NCBI GenBank assembly: GCA_024741835.1
Contig: JAENRP010000038.1
Coordinates: forward strand, 162,549-226,548
DNA from: Diplocarpon mali
Lineage: Eukaryota > Ascomycota > Leotiomycetes > Helotiales > Drepanopezizaceae
Length of the DNA stretch: 64,000 bases
Direction of reading: 5' to 3'
The notes below the pieces were generated by a model. The model was not told where the DNA came from and made no database searches. It was given only the letters and a program-made list of their open reading frames with translations. Shown one piece after another: positions 1 to 11,780 of this stretch. The first letter of the stretch is position 1, and each line of letters opens with the position of its first letter. Made by a program: the position numbers and the translations under genes.

Positions 1-579
1 GAGCGCCGCGGTTACTGCAGGGCGCTTGCAAGAGTCGCGGGAGTTTTGCGCAGAGCTCACGCGGATACTGATCGTTGATGCCATGGTAGCCAGAGACTGT
101 GCGGCATCAGCTTGCGCGGGGAGTGTGATCTCGGGGGTGGACTCTGCGTGCACTCGTCTCCCGATTCCAAGTCCATCAAGAGCATGTGCGGATGGGATGG
201 TGTCGCGCTGCTCCACCAATGCTTCGCGGCGTATCTCCCAAGATCCCCGTGCTGGGAAGACAGCCCGCGACTTGATGTGCGTGGATTCGCCGATCGCTTC
301 AGCGTTCTCTCCCGGGTCGTTGCTGTGCTCCAGCAGTGTCCTCGTCGTTGGCGTTGTTTTGCTTCCACCTCGTAGCCGGCTCGCTTGCCTCGCCTGGGCG
401 CTTCCCTCCACTGAGCCCAGCGGGGCGAGTCTTCCGACGTGAATGAAGCAGCTCAAGCGGAGCTTCAGTGGGTTGCTATACCCCCGAGCTTGGTGGCTGC
501 TGCCGAGACGTCGTGGAGCCGTTGGTCTTGGGGAATGGGGTTCGTAGGATGGAGACTTGGCCAAGTCTCCCGTCTGGTA
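1..579 (-). CDS. possible partial exon, hypothetical protein (runs off the left edge)
   Basis: On the minus strand a frame stays open for 193 codons from just after a TGA at 580-582 to the first base of the window. The frame has no early ATG, so if real it would be an internal or terminal exon reached through an intron. The middle of the translation is mixed in composition (for example ENAEAIGESTHIKSRAVF) and uses many C- or G-ending codons like the real genes nearby. No domain is recognisable, and chance open frames of this size occur in GC-rich DNA, so this is only a candidate. Confidence 0.27.
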
Positions 580-1445
580 TCAAGGCCCTCGGGATGAGTA
601 AAGCGAGCGTCGCGTCGGACATCCTCATCGTCAGAGTTCTGGGTGCAGCAAGACCGCCAGCGTCAGAGCATGTGGGGGCACCGGAGCAGATACCGTCTCG
701 AAGACATTTGATAAAGAGCCGGAGTCACGAACATCTCGAACAGGTCCTAAGCTGAGGTGCGATACCAGGATGCAGTAGGTATGCGAGCATCGGATCATAT
801 GTGTTTACTCTTGTGTGAGAAGTGGACCTGGTGAAGAATTTCAAGGGAGAGTCTCGGTGGGACTTCCGAGAGACTCGAAAGACTTGACGCTGTTACTGAT
901 GGAACGACTGCGCGATACTCATCCGACATTGCCCCAGGGATGTAGTCATAGAGCTAGAGCTTGGTGCTTCTGTTCAAGTTTCGAGGAAGCTGATACTCGT
1001 GGCTTATGAAGGAATAAAACACGGATGCGAAATATGACGAGCGCTTCATTTCAGGACAAGTGCGGCAGTGTCGGGCGTAGTTCATGAAGAAAATCTGAGA
1101 GGAAGATGCAAAGTTGCAGACTCAGAGGTCTTTCGAGTCGTGGAGCTGTAAGCGCTCACACATAGCCCTGGCCTGAGAGGTACCGGCACCACTACTCTGC
1201 TGAGACATGTTGCGATTCAATGCTAAAGACTGACGTTGAAGATGTAGACGTACCGACGATTCCGAAGAATGCCGATCAGTGGTTTTCCCAGGCAAGCAAA
1301 CGACTCGCCTTGAGTAGCACCATCAACAACCAGCAGCGTCGCGACGGCTCAGAGTTGTCACCTCACCATGGAATACGCAGCTTATACCAAGGCTTGAACT
1401 TCACTCGACTTGGACGAAAATACTGCCTCGAGAGTCTCAATTGTG
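580..1445. other. intergenic, no gene recognised
   Basis: Only short open frames without recognisable motifs are present on either strand. The right end is the 3' flank of the TSR3 gene. Confidence 0.5.
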
Positions 1446-2612
1446 CTACCATTTCTTTGGAGCTCCAACAATTGACCTAGAGAAGACAGCACTAGCAAGC
1501 GGCACCTCCTTGCTCCTTTCCTTCGCCTTGATGCCTATCCGATCCGTCACCGGCGTAGCATCGATGATGTTATCAAAATCATCATCATCCCCGTTATCTG
1601 AGTCGGGTTCAATATCCGAGTCAACCGCCAAAGCTGGCCGGGTTATCTTTTCGGGCTTCTTTTTGGTGCTGGTGTCTTGAGGATTGGAGAACGGCTTGGC
1701 GGCGAGAACCTTACGTCTCAGCTCGGCCATCTCCTCTTCGTCATCCTCGTCATCGGAGAGCTCGAACGGGTCTCGTTCTTCTTCCCGCTCGGTGTTTTCG
1801 GTTTTTGGCGACCTCTTGCCTAAGTATATCCCGTCGGCCTCTCCCTCGCCGTCCTCGCCGTCCTCGCCATCTGTGTCTTCGTCGTCGGAGCTGACGGGGG
1901 CTCGATGGTTTGAGTTTCCACCCTTCCACATATCCGTCTCTGGTCCGTTTTCGCCGTTTCCTCTGCTTTCTGCATACTCCTTCTCCAACCTTGCCATCCA
2001 CAACTCTTGTGCCTTCTTGATCTCCGCTTCATCTTTGCAAGCCGCGTACCTCTTGAGAATAGACGAATTGATCTCGAGGAAAGCCTCTCCGTACGTGAAC
2101 GGCGCCAGGATCTGCTCGGCCCAGTCAGGGTGTCCGCATATGAAGAATGCCGCGGCCAGCGCCTCGACGCAATTCAACCTCCACGGCTTGCCATAGTTGA
2201 CACTATTCGCGGCAACAAGGTATGGTAACAGTCTCTCGCACTTCCCCCCGATCTTTGGCCACGGCACTTCCGCGATCCTGGCCCACGAGCATTCCACCAC
2301 CGCTGCTCCGTACTGATCCATGAGCTCGCGGTCCGCCGGGGAGATGGTCTGCTTCGCGTTCGGACTGATGATGACTCCAGAATGTTTCTGCCCCACGTGA
2401 AGCTCGCGCATGAGTCCTTGCCTCATGAGTTTCTTCCCCGAGCATCTTTTCGGATCGCAGTGTCCTAGATCCCAGCAGGCAGCCTTGAAGGAGGGGCGAG
2501 ATGCGGGGTGCTCGTCCTCGTCGCCATCGGGGCGCGGGCCTTGTCTTCGGGGCGCGTTGCTGTGTCTCTTCCCTCCTCGAGACGAAAAGCCATCTTTCTT
2601 GTGCCGTACCAT
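1446..2612 (-). CDS. TSR3: 18S rRNA aminocarboxypropyltransferase (Tsr3 family)
   Basis: This is a single-exon gene of 388 residues. Tsr3 transfers the aminocarboxypropyl group of S-adenosylmethionine to a hypermodified pseudouridine of 18S rRNA, a late cytoplasmic step of small-subunit maturation (family knowledge). After a basic N-terminal tail of about 45 residues come the family blocks: CWDLGHCDPKRCSGKKL near 47-63, the segment with SPNAKQTISPAD, and then VVECSWARI, RLLPYLVAANSVNYGKPW and LNCVEALAAAFFICGH. These form the RLI-like N-terminus and the DUF367 methyltransferase-like fold. The C-terminal third is a low-complexity tail with several Asp/Glu runs, usual in fungal members. The start lies directly upstream of the conserved region. 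The gene is head to head with the GGA gene, with 272 bp between the start codons. Confidence 0.93.
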   Translation of the reverse strand: MVRHKKDGFSSRGGKRHSNAPRRQGPRPDGDEDEHPASRPSFKAACWDLGHCDPKRCSGKKLMRQGLMRELHVGQKHSGVIISPNAKQTISPADRELMDQYGAAVVECSWARIAEVPWPKIGGKCERLLPYLVAANSVNYGKPWRLNCVEALAAAFFICGHPDWAEQILAPFTYGEAFLEINSSILKRYAACKDEAEIKKAQELWMARLEKEYAESRGNGENGPETDMWKGGNSNHRAPVSSDDEDTDGEDGEDGEGEADGIYLGKRSPKTENTEREEERDPFELSDDEDDEEEMAELRRKVLAAKPFSNPQDTSTKKKPEKITRPALAVDSDIEPDSDNGDDDDFDNIIDATPVTDRIGIKAKERSKEVPLASAVFSRSIVGAPKKW

Positions 2613-2884
2613 GGTGAGGTTGCGCGGGTGCAGTGCGGTGTCGTGGTTGAAGGAGGGAGTGGAGGTTAGATATATATTGCTCCCAAACTCTCAGGCCGCA
2701 AGAGTTCCTCGCTTGGTTCCAGCCAGCATCAGCCAAGACCAGCTTCTAATACTCCCGCCGTGTCCCCCCACCAAAAACCTACTCATTCTGCGCCTCTCCT
2801 CCGCAACAATCTGCTGCGAGCACTGAGAACCCAAATCTGTCCCCTTTGTCCCCGCAGTGGTGATCATCATCCAGAGTCCTCCAG
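2613..2884. promoter_or_regulatory. shared divergent promoter region, TSR3 / GGA
   Basis: These 272 bp separate the two outward-facing start codons and must hold both promoters. A TATATATTG stretch lies near 2670, on the TSR3 side. Pyrimidine-rich sequence lies near 2755-2800, ahead of the GGA start. Co-regulation is not shown by the sequence. Confidence 0.5.
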
Positions 2885-5020
2885 ATGGAGGCAGCGTCCG
2901 CGCGGATGGCGGCTCGAGACCGCTTCAGCATGATGGGGGATCCAGGGCCTTCAACCCTACAGCGATACATCCAGCAAGCTTGCAGCCCCGAAAATTTCGA
3001 GCCCAACCTGGCCGTTAACCTCGAGGTAGCAGACCTGATCAATTCGAAGAAGGGGAACGCGCCCCGGGAGGCGGCCGTGGCGATCGTCAACTACATAAAC
3101 CACCGCAACCCGAACGTCTCCCTCCTCGCCCTCAGTCTGCTGGATATCTGCGTCAAGAATTGCGGATACCCGTTCCATCTGCAGATCAGCACCAAGGAGT
3201 TCCTCAACGAGCTGGTGCGCAGGTTTCCTGAGAGGCCCCCTATGAGGGCCACGAGAGTGCAGATGAAGATCTTGGAGGCGATTGAGGAATGGCGGGGTAC
3301 GATATGCCAGACGTCACGGTATAAGGAAGATCTAGGATTCATTCGGGACATGCACCGGCTGCTGAGCTACAAAGGATATGTGTTTCCCGAGGTCCGACGA
3401 GACGACGCCGCGGTCTTGAACCCGAGTGATGTGAGTAGGAGTGCCGAAGGCAGATGTGGCGGGGTATTGACTAATTGATGTAGAACCTCAGGTCCGCTGA
3501 GGAGATGGAGGAGGAGGAGAAAGCTGCTCAGTCCGCCAAATTGCAGGAACTCATTCGCCGAGGCGGACCCGAGGACTTACAGGAGGCCAATCGATTGATG
3601 AAAATCATGGCGGGCTACGATACTCGGCAGAAGACCGATTATCGGGCCAAGGCAGCCGAAGAAGTCGGCAAGGTGCAACAGAAGGCTCGGCTGCTAGAAG
3701 AGCGTCTCGAGTCGTTCAAAGCCGGCGATGTGATGACAGAAGGCGATGTGTACGAGGAGCTGGCATCTGCACTCCAGAGCGCCCACCCTAAAATCCAAAG
3801 GATGTGCGAAGAAGAGTCAGATGACACCGAGGCCGTGGCGAAACTTCTGGAGATCAACGATAGCATACATCGCACGGTCGAGCGGTACAAGCTCATGAAG
3901 AAGGGGGACGTCGAAGGGGCGGCCAAGATCGCAAAGGGGACGCTGGGCACCAGTACGGGGGTTGGAAAGAATGCCGACAACGAGTTGTCCCTGATTGACT
4001 TTGATGCGGATTTGGAGACGAACGGGCGCGCTTCTGGGCTCGAGTCTGTGCCTAGTCAGCCCGGCGGTTTGGAGGATGACCTGCTGGGCCTCTCTATGGG
4101 TGAGAGTAGCTTCGGGCAAGGTGGTGGCATTTCCCTTGGGTTTGGAAACAATACGCGTACGTCTCTCGCAGAAGTGTGTCGAGGGCGACAGGACTGACTT
4201 GTACAGACCTCCCAAGCCCGTCGTTACTCTCTTCAACATCGGAGCACAGTACAGCAAGAGGACCAACTCCCTCCCGATCGCCAGCGCCCCCTCCCGCGCA
4301 GGCGACTCCCGACTATTCTTCCTTCTCAGCATTTGCTTCCTCCAATGCCACATCAAAAGCAACAACACCACAGCCATCACTCTATCAGCAACCAGCAGCA
4401 CTGCACCAAGCCCAGGTCACGAGACCCCTTCCCCAAGCCGATCCTTTCGCCGCTCTCGCCTCTCCACGACCAGCCGCATCGCCAGCCTCTCCTTCAATGT
4501 TTGATTTCGGACCCAGCCATGCTGCCACTCCAGCACCAGCTGCGGCCGCGCCAGCTGCTGACGACGACGAGTGGGCATTCTCCTCCGCGTTACCAGAAGG
4601 GCTCCCATCTTCCAATACCATCCAGGTCAGCGAGACCGCCCTCGGTATCTCGCTCCACGCAGCGCGGGAAGCGCAAACACCCACCGTCATCACGATGTCC
4701 ATATCTTACTCCAATCACTCGGACCAAGCGCTCTCGGAACTGACATTCATGGCCGCCGTGACCAAGGTAACCCCGTCGTCTCCCATCTCCTCTTATGCCA
4801 GCTAACGAGTGGTGTCAAGGGGTACTCGCTCAAACTGCAACCCCAGAGCGGACGGCTGCTACAGCCACGCGAGCAGGCGGGGGTGAAACAGGTCATCTAC
4901 CTGCACGGCGTCGAGCAGGGAAAGGGGGATTCCGTGAAGCTGCGGTGGAAGGCTTCGTACAAGGTTGGGGCGCAGGTGGTGAACGAGCAAGGCGAGATCT
5001 CGAGCCTGGGGATTGTGTGA
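2885..5020 (+). CDS. GGA-type clathrin adaptor (VHS-GAT-GAE), four exons
   Basis: This is a Golgi-localised, gamma-ear-containing, ARF-binding adaptor for clathrin transport from the trans-Golgi to endosomes (family knowledge). I join exons 2885-3430, 3484-4156, 4207-4766 and 4820-5020; the introns are 53, 50 and 53 nt with GT-AG ends, and phases agree, giving 659 residues. The VHS domain is near residues 20-165 (TLQRYIQQACSPENFEPNLA, LLALSLLDICVKNCGYPFH). The GAT domain follows at about 185-310 (ELIRRGGPEDLQEANRLMK, LLEINDSIHRTVERYKLM). A Pro/Ser/Ala-rich hinge follows, then a gamma-adaptin ear ending in the last exon (GYSLKLQPQSG, VGAQVVNEQGEISSLGIV). The domain order is complete, so the gene looks intact. 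The fungal paralogues Gga1 and Gga2 cannot be told apart here. Confidence 0.93.
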
Positions 5021-6641
<1,621 letters not shown>

Positions 6642-7950
6642 AGTAAGGGTATCTCAAGCCGTGGACGCGGACCAGGTGAGCGCCGTGGGTCTGGCGTAGG
6701 GACAAGCTGTAGCAACTCCCCATGTCAGTGGGAGCAGAGGCCCAACCCGGAGCGCGCCTTGTTCGCAGGATCCGTCCTGATATCCGCTTGCTCGTGTCCT
6801 GGCAGGCCCGAGGCGTGTTTTTCGCGGGGGACGGAAATGGGTGGCTTCGCGACTCTGGCACTGCGCGGGTCGGAGTGGTGGGTGGGTGGTGTCTCGCTTT
6901 GGTGTTATCACCTCGAGGAGTCGGGGTTCGGGAGCTGGGTTCCCTGCCTCGCAAGCTGTCCATGCGATCTTGGGATGGTGACAGGCTGGGGGAGGCGTGT
7001 GGAGGGCGAATACACGGCCCCGCGGCGGGGTCCGCATCTCCATCCGGATGATTCTCCTGGATCTTGCAACATTCGAGCAATTCTCGCGGACTCATGAGTC
7101 AACAGTGCACAATCGTCGCCGCGGAGGGTTGGCTTCTCCTCCACATTGCCCTCGGTTGATCCTCTGAAACCTGCCCGGGATAGACCGCCATATCCATATC
7201 GGCCGTAGACAGCCCGTCCTAGACATCGAGGCGCCCTCGTGTGTGGAGTTCGCCAGCGAGGGCTGTTTGACTGCGTCGATGCCGGACTCGACAGCCGCCG
7301 TCGCTCGTGCAAGGCCGCTTATCCTCTCTCAGTCCTGACTACGCGTAGCGCGTCTTCCCGGCTTCTCGATCCACCCCCTCGACACCAACGAGACATGAGA
7401 GGAAATCGCGGCGGGCATCTTGTCGTATCTTTGCATCCGGGACTAGGAAACAAAGAGGAAAAGACTGGCTCCGCAGCTCTGGCTCGAACCCAACAGCGTT
7501 ATCTGCCCACCAGGTTCGAGATCTGACGGAAGAGTATGAGATTGCGCCATGCCGGCTGCTTGAGATGCATCCGAGAATGAAGTCACCACAGCTCCGGTGA
7601 ATCTTAAGCTGGGCAGAACATAAGAGAGCCTCGCATCTTGGTCTCAGCAGCCAGTGCCCGCGTATCAAACCAGGCGGCCGAGTCATTTGCGTAGCTGGAA
7701 ACGGCTTGCAACTAGCAACCCTCTAGCTTTTCAATAAATGCAGCAACCAATCCATATATCCCCACCCAAGAAGATTTAGCCCGGCTCCATCCCAGAGATA
7801 AAATATTCGGTCTTCGTTCAGGGTGATGCAATCTCATGAGTTAGTTCGGGGCGGACTGTAGCAGCGAGCTCGGCTAATTCGCCAAGAAAAACAACACCAA
7901 CCGCACTTGAGCACATTTCTCTGGCTCAGTCCGGAAGCAAATCCCCTTGC
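6642..7950. other. intergenic, no gene recognised
   Basis: Short open frames on both strands show no motif, splice structure or start context that I can support. The last 200 bp are probably the promoter of the following gene (CCAAT at about 7748). Confidence 0.5.
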
Positions 7951-7956
7951 TATAAA
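7951..7956 (+). promoter_or_regulatory. TATA box (TATAAA)
   Basis: A perfect TATAAA lies 98 bp upstream of the ATG at 8054. It argues that transcription starts after about 7975. That makes the in-frame upstream ATG at 7907 an unlikely start. Confidence 0.55.
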
Positions 7957-8053
7957 TCCATGGCCCCTCTTCGTGAAGACTCTCTCCACGGGATCACTCG
8001 TTCCATATCAAAGATACTGTGCTCTGTATTTCTCCGGCGCCACTTCAAACGTT

Positions 8054-8974
8054 ATGGCCCCAGCCCAGGTTCCCGGATCCACGAGCACGATCTTGAACGT
8101 AACCACGCAAGGATACACACCTACCCACGTCCCCACCACTCCTCCTGACACAGCAGAGCCGGCAGCTATCAAGCATCACGGTGTTCATACACCCGCCACG
8201 ATCACCGCTCGCAGGATCATGGCCCACCGCGGCCATCTCCACGGCAGGATGACTCGTGAGCACCGTTTCAGGATGTACAATAGTCGAGGGCCACCTCTCC
8301 AGCAAATTGCCGATCCCAAGCCGGCCAGGGGATCGCCTTACATCCAACCGAATTCCTTGGAGCCACGGGAAGCTGGTCTTGAACACGCCGCCTCCAGCGA
8401 CGCAGACTGGGAGGAAGTCAAGCCTGACAACAGAGCTGGAGTTCCTCGAGAAGAGTCGACCGAGGGCCCTCCCCGTCCCAGGCACGCATCTTCCCACCAC
8501 ACCAAGGCGACCGACTCCACCTCCGAGCAAGGTCTCGGGACCAAGCACAAGAACTCCACCAAGCTTGACACCCTGCGAGCCTCCGACCACCGCCTCATCT
8601 TGCACAACGGCACCAGCATCCGCATACCCGAGATCGAGCTCCCGTTCAAGCGCATCCTGCCAGCCACCCCGCGCCTCCACACCGGCTTCGAGCCGATCCC
8701 CGCCCCCGCTCCAGCTCTCAGCACGCAAGCTGCCGACGACAACCTCCACGTCTTCATCAGCACTGCCGTGCCTGGACGCCCGACCACCACGGAGCATGGT
8801 GTCGACTGGAGCAAGATCAAGGTGCTCGTGCTTCTTCTTCTCGGATTCTGCGTCGTTGCTGGCGCTCTTTCCTACATCAGGCATGCGGCTGCGAAGCGTC
8901 TGATCAAGGCCCAGGCGGAGAAAGGGGAGGGGAGGAAAGGCTTCTTCGTGATTGATGGAGTGGCGGTCTCTTGA
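8054..8974 (+). CDS. hypothetical single-pass membrane protein
   Basis: This is a 306-residue open frame with no recognised domain. The first 250 residues are polar and rich in Pro, Thr, Ser and His, probably disordered. A single hydrophobic helix (KVLVLLLLGFCVVAGALSYI, about residues 255-275) is followed by a basic segment (HAAAKRLIKAQ) and a short tail. No signal peptide is visible, so a tail-proximal anchor with the basic side in the cytosol is likely (inference). The frame is open further upstream to an ATG at 7907, but the TATA box at 7951 favours the start used here (MAPAQVPGSTST). Coding potential is supported by length and C/G-ending codons. Function unknown. Confidence 0.6.
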   Translation: MAPAQVPGSTSTILNVTTQGYTPTHVPTTPPDTAEPAAIKHHGVHTPATITARRIMAHRGHLHGRMTREHRFRMYNSRGPPLQQIADPKPARGSPYIQPNSLEPREAGLEHAASSDADWEEVKPDNRAGVPREESTEGPPRPRHASSHHTKATDSTSEQGLGTKHKNSTKLDTLRASDHRLILHNGTSIRIPEIELPFKRILPATPRLHTGFEPIPAPAPALSTQAADDNLHVFISTAVPGRPTTTEHGVDWSKIKVLVLLLLGFCVVAGALSYIRHAAAKRLIKAQAEKGEGRKGFFVIDGVAVS

Positions 8975-11139
8975 GGCGGCAGCCGGGCGTGTGAGACTCC
9001 TCTCGATCGGTTGTCGAAGTGTGGGGATGTGGCTCTTCGGATCGCTGGAATTTCATCTGAGCGAGTTCTTTTTGCGGGATGGAGCTGAGTGGCAGAAGAT
9101 TTGCATTTGCCGCGCCAAAAAAGAGGGTGTTTGTAAATTTAATCCCGAGTATCATTGCAGAGATCGTGAAAATCTCCCGAACAGCAAGTTGGTGGATCGC
9201 ATCCGTACCTCGTGACGCGGCTCTCAATCCCAGGCAGCGCCTGGTTGCACTGACATCAGAATCTGGCGGACTCCGTACTCTGCCATACCAACGCATCCGG
9301 TCCCACGAGGCGAACCCGTCTCGTCATCGAGCTATCCAAGGATGTCAAGCTTCGATCAAAGCCCACCGGCCGTTGCGCAGCTAGCCAAGCTACTAACAAC
9401 AGCCCGTCGGAGGTCCGCCGAAAAGCATCCCCACCGCCGAGGATCAATCTCCAGGGCGCAGACACAGAAAGAGGCCACAGGATCTCTCATCAAGGTCTAG
9501 ATCCTAAGCCTGCGCACGAGTTGATCCCGACAAGGAAATGCTCGAGTGCATCCCCTCTTACTATGCCGACGCCCGAGAAGCCGACGCCCAGCCGACGAAG
9601 CGCACTGGTTGACGCAAGCACCAGATGCATAGGTTGCAATGACCCCATACCCACCCGGCGCAGAGTGCGCGGTCGTCCTGGCCGCCTCGATCTTGAAGGA
9701 CGTTGTCGGTATCACGGGGGTTGAGGGAGGGCGAGGCACAATACAAGTAGGGGTTCCCGTATGTGTATTCAGTTGTGTCGAGTTTGTAGACCGAACGGCC
9801 TAAAGGGCCATGATATACTACTCGCCAAGGCTAGTGCTGAGGCTAAGCTACCTATCCACGTGACTTACACGTGACTTGTAAATGCATTCATTTCTCCAGA
9901 TGTCAAGGCGGGTGTCGCAGATGAGGATCGTAGGAGGAGATAAAGATGACAGAGCCCGCCCATCTCAAGCTGAAACGAATTTCTCCCCAAAGGATCGGTG
10001 TTTATATTCCGGTTCGTGAGGCATGGTGCATCGCGTACTAGCCGTGTGCCTTGGCACCAACCTCCAAAGGGTGTCCGCAACCCTTCGTACGTTTTCAAAG
10101 TGAAGGCTTGTTACAACTCTTACTGTTGGTATCACAGTAGGCGATTGTGTGCACAGGGGAAGCCCCTCTAATACATTGGATTATATTCGTGTGTAAAAAC
10201 TTGCTCTCTAAGCTACTCCTCGAGAGCGTAGAGTAGATACAGTATCTGCCAAGCCTTCCTTATCATGTGATTGATCACATGACCGTTGATCATATGATCT
10301 GTATGCCGACACTTACAACAGACAAAAAGCCTCTCGACAGGCCCTCAGTCGTCGCAGGCAAAGCTGCACACAGCGGACGCGCATCTTCCCGGAAAGCCAA
10401 GATGCCAGAGAAGACTAGGACCTCGAGTAGTAGCAGTAAGAACAACCATCCGTCAGAACTGAGTATCTTCGAATAACACCAACGTTCTATACATCGAAAG
10501 AATCAGTGATGCTTCGCCTAGTTTGAGGCACGACGTCTTGGTTTGGATGTTTGACTCGGATACACATACGTATCGAAGCACACTTCATGGAGCTCTCACA
10601 GAAGCGACCCGGGAGTCATCCAGCAGCGCGAGAGTGATGGAGAGTATCCATCGTAGCTCGCAGCCAAGGTGCGGAGGGATGACAGGTGCCATCTGCCATC
10701 CGATGTCAACATGCCTTTCGAGCCGTACGAGCCTGGATCTTCCCGGGGCTACGAAGCGACAGCGAGCTCACCCCTTGCCTCGAGTGGCACGCGCAAGAAA
10801 AAGAAGAGCAGAACAAGAACAGATGGGGTCTCTGCCTCTAGCCACCAAGCCATGAGTTGTAGACGGAGAAGATTCGTCGTAGGAGGATGGCGAGGACGTC
10901 ATTTTTTTCGAGTCGACGGATATCTAGTGGGAAATCGAGGCCCGACGCCGGCTAGCCTGCACCCCAAACCCCGAGCATCAGACTCGACGCCGACGCATAT
11001 AAGAACTCTCCCTTGGACTCGAGACTCATCCTTTCCGACCAACCCTTCTTCTTCTTCTTCTTCCGCCTTTCATCCGTTCAACAAAGCAACCCGACGACCG
11101 CCAGACGACCGCCACAGCCCCGAACCCCAACCCATCATC
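8975..11139. other. intergenic, no gene recognised; E-box-like motifs and a palindrome
   Basis: No supportable gene. Two CACGTGACTT copies lie 11 bp apart near 9857-9878. A perfect 8-bp-arm palindrome (CATGTGAT, 2-nt gap, ATCACATG) is at 10264-10281. The right end holds an ATATAAG box at 10997-11003 and a TTC repeat near 11045-11065 that fit a promoter for the next gene. Confidence 0.5.
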
Positions 11140-11780
11140 ATGAACTCGCCAAACCCAGGTATGGTTCGAGCTGATCGCTACGCCAGCGGCCCTGCCCCAG
11201 CATCCCGTGCTGACTCTGGACAGCCCAGGGCCCCGCCGGTGTGCTGGACGACAAACTCGCGCGGATGTTCTCGGCGCTCGGTCTCGGTGACCAGAGCCTC
11301 TCCCCTAGCCAGAAACCCAAGTCCCGTCGCCGGAGCCTCCCCCGGTGCAAGAAGCTCGTGAGCTGCCTGTAGAGGCCCGCGGCCCCGGTTCAACCTGGCT
11401 GACCTGGGCGCAGCTGGGCATCTTCCAGGCCCTGGAGAGGGACATCGAGAGCAAGCTGGCGGCCGCCGAGATATCGCCCCGCGACCTACAGCTCCTGGAG
11501 AGCCTGCCCGCCGTCGTGCCGATCAAGCAGAAGATGATTGTGCTCCTGGGAAGAGGCGGAACGCCCTGCCCGGGCGGGGACAACTTTGTACGTCCCAACC
11601 CCCCCGGCGCACGATGAGAGCAGCAGCGACGCTGGTGCCGGCGCCAGACCCGAGCTGATATTCCCGGCGACCCAGGTTGAGGTCTTGAGAAGCTTCACCG
11701 CCTACCTGGAAGCCATGATCGCTGGCTTCGAGACGGGGGGCGATCGAGGTGCAGACCCGATGGATGAGTCGGGGGACTGA
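11140..11780 (+). CDS. hypothetical small protein, four exons (model by splice sites)
   Basis: I could join four short open segments with standard sites: exons 11140-11158, 11224-11357, 11414-11587 and 11676-11780. The introns are 65, 56 and 88 nt, and CTGAC or CTGAT branch-like motifs precede the acceptors. Phases agree throughout and give 143 residues starting MNSPNPAQGPAGVLDDKLAR and ending GADPMDESGD. An ATATAAG box 140 bp upstream and the pyrimidine-rich leader support the start. The middle (FQALERDIESKLAAAEI, then RDLQLLESLPAVVPIKQKM) looks helical and charged; no domain is recognised. Exon 4 could use another acceptor. No function is proposed. Confidence 0.48.

Noticed and set aside
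7907..8053. Upstream start for the single-pass membrane protein
   Set aside because: A TATA box at 7951 lies inside this extension, so the transcript probably begins after it.
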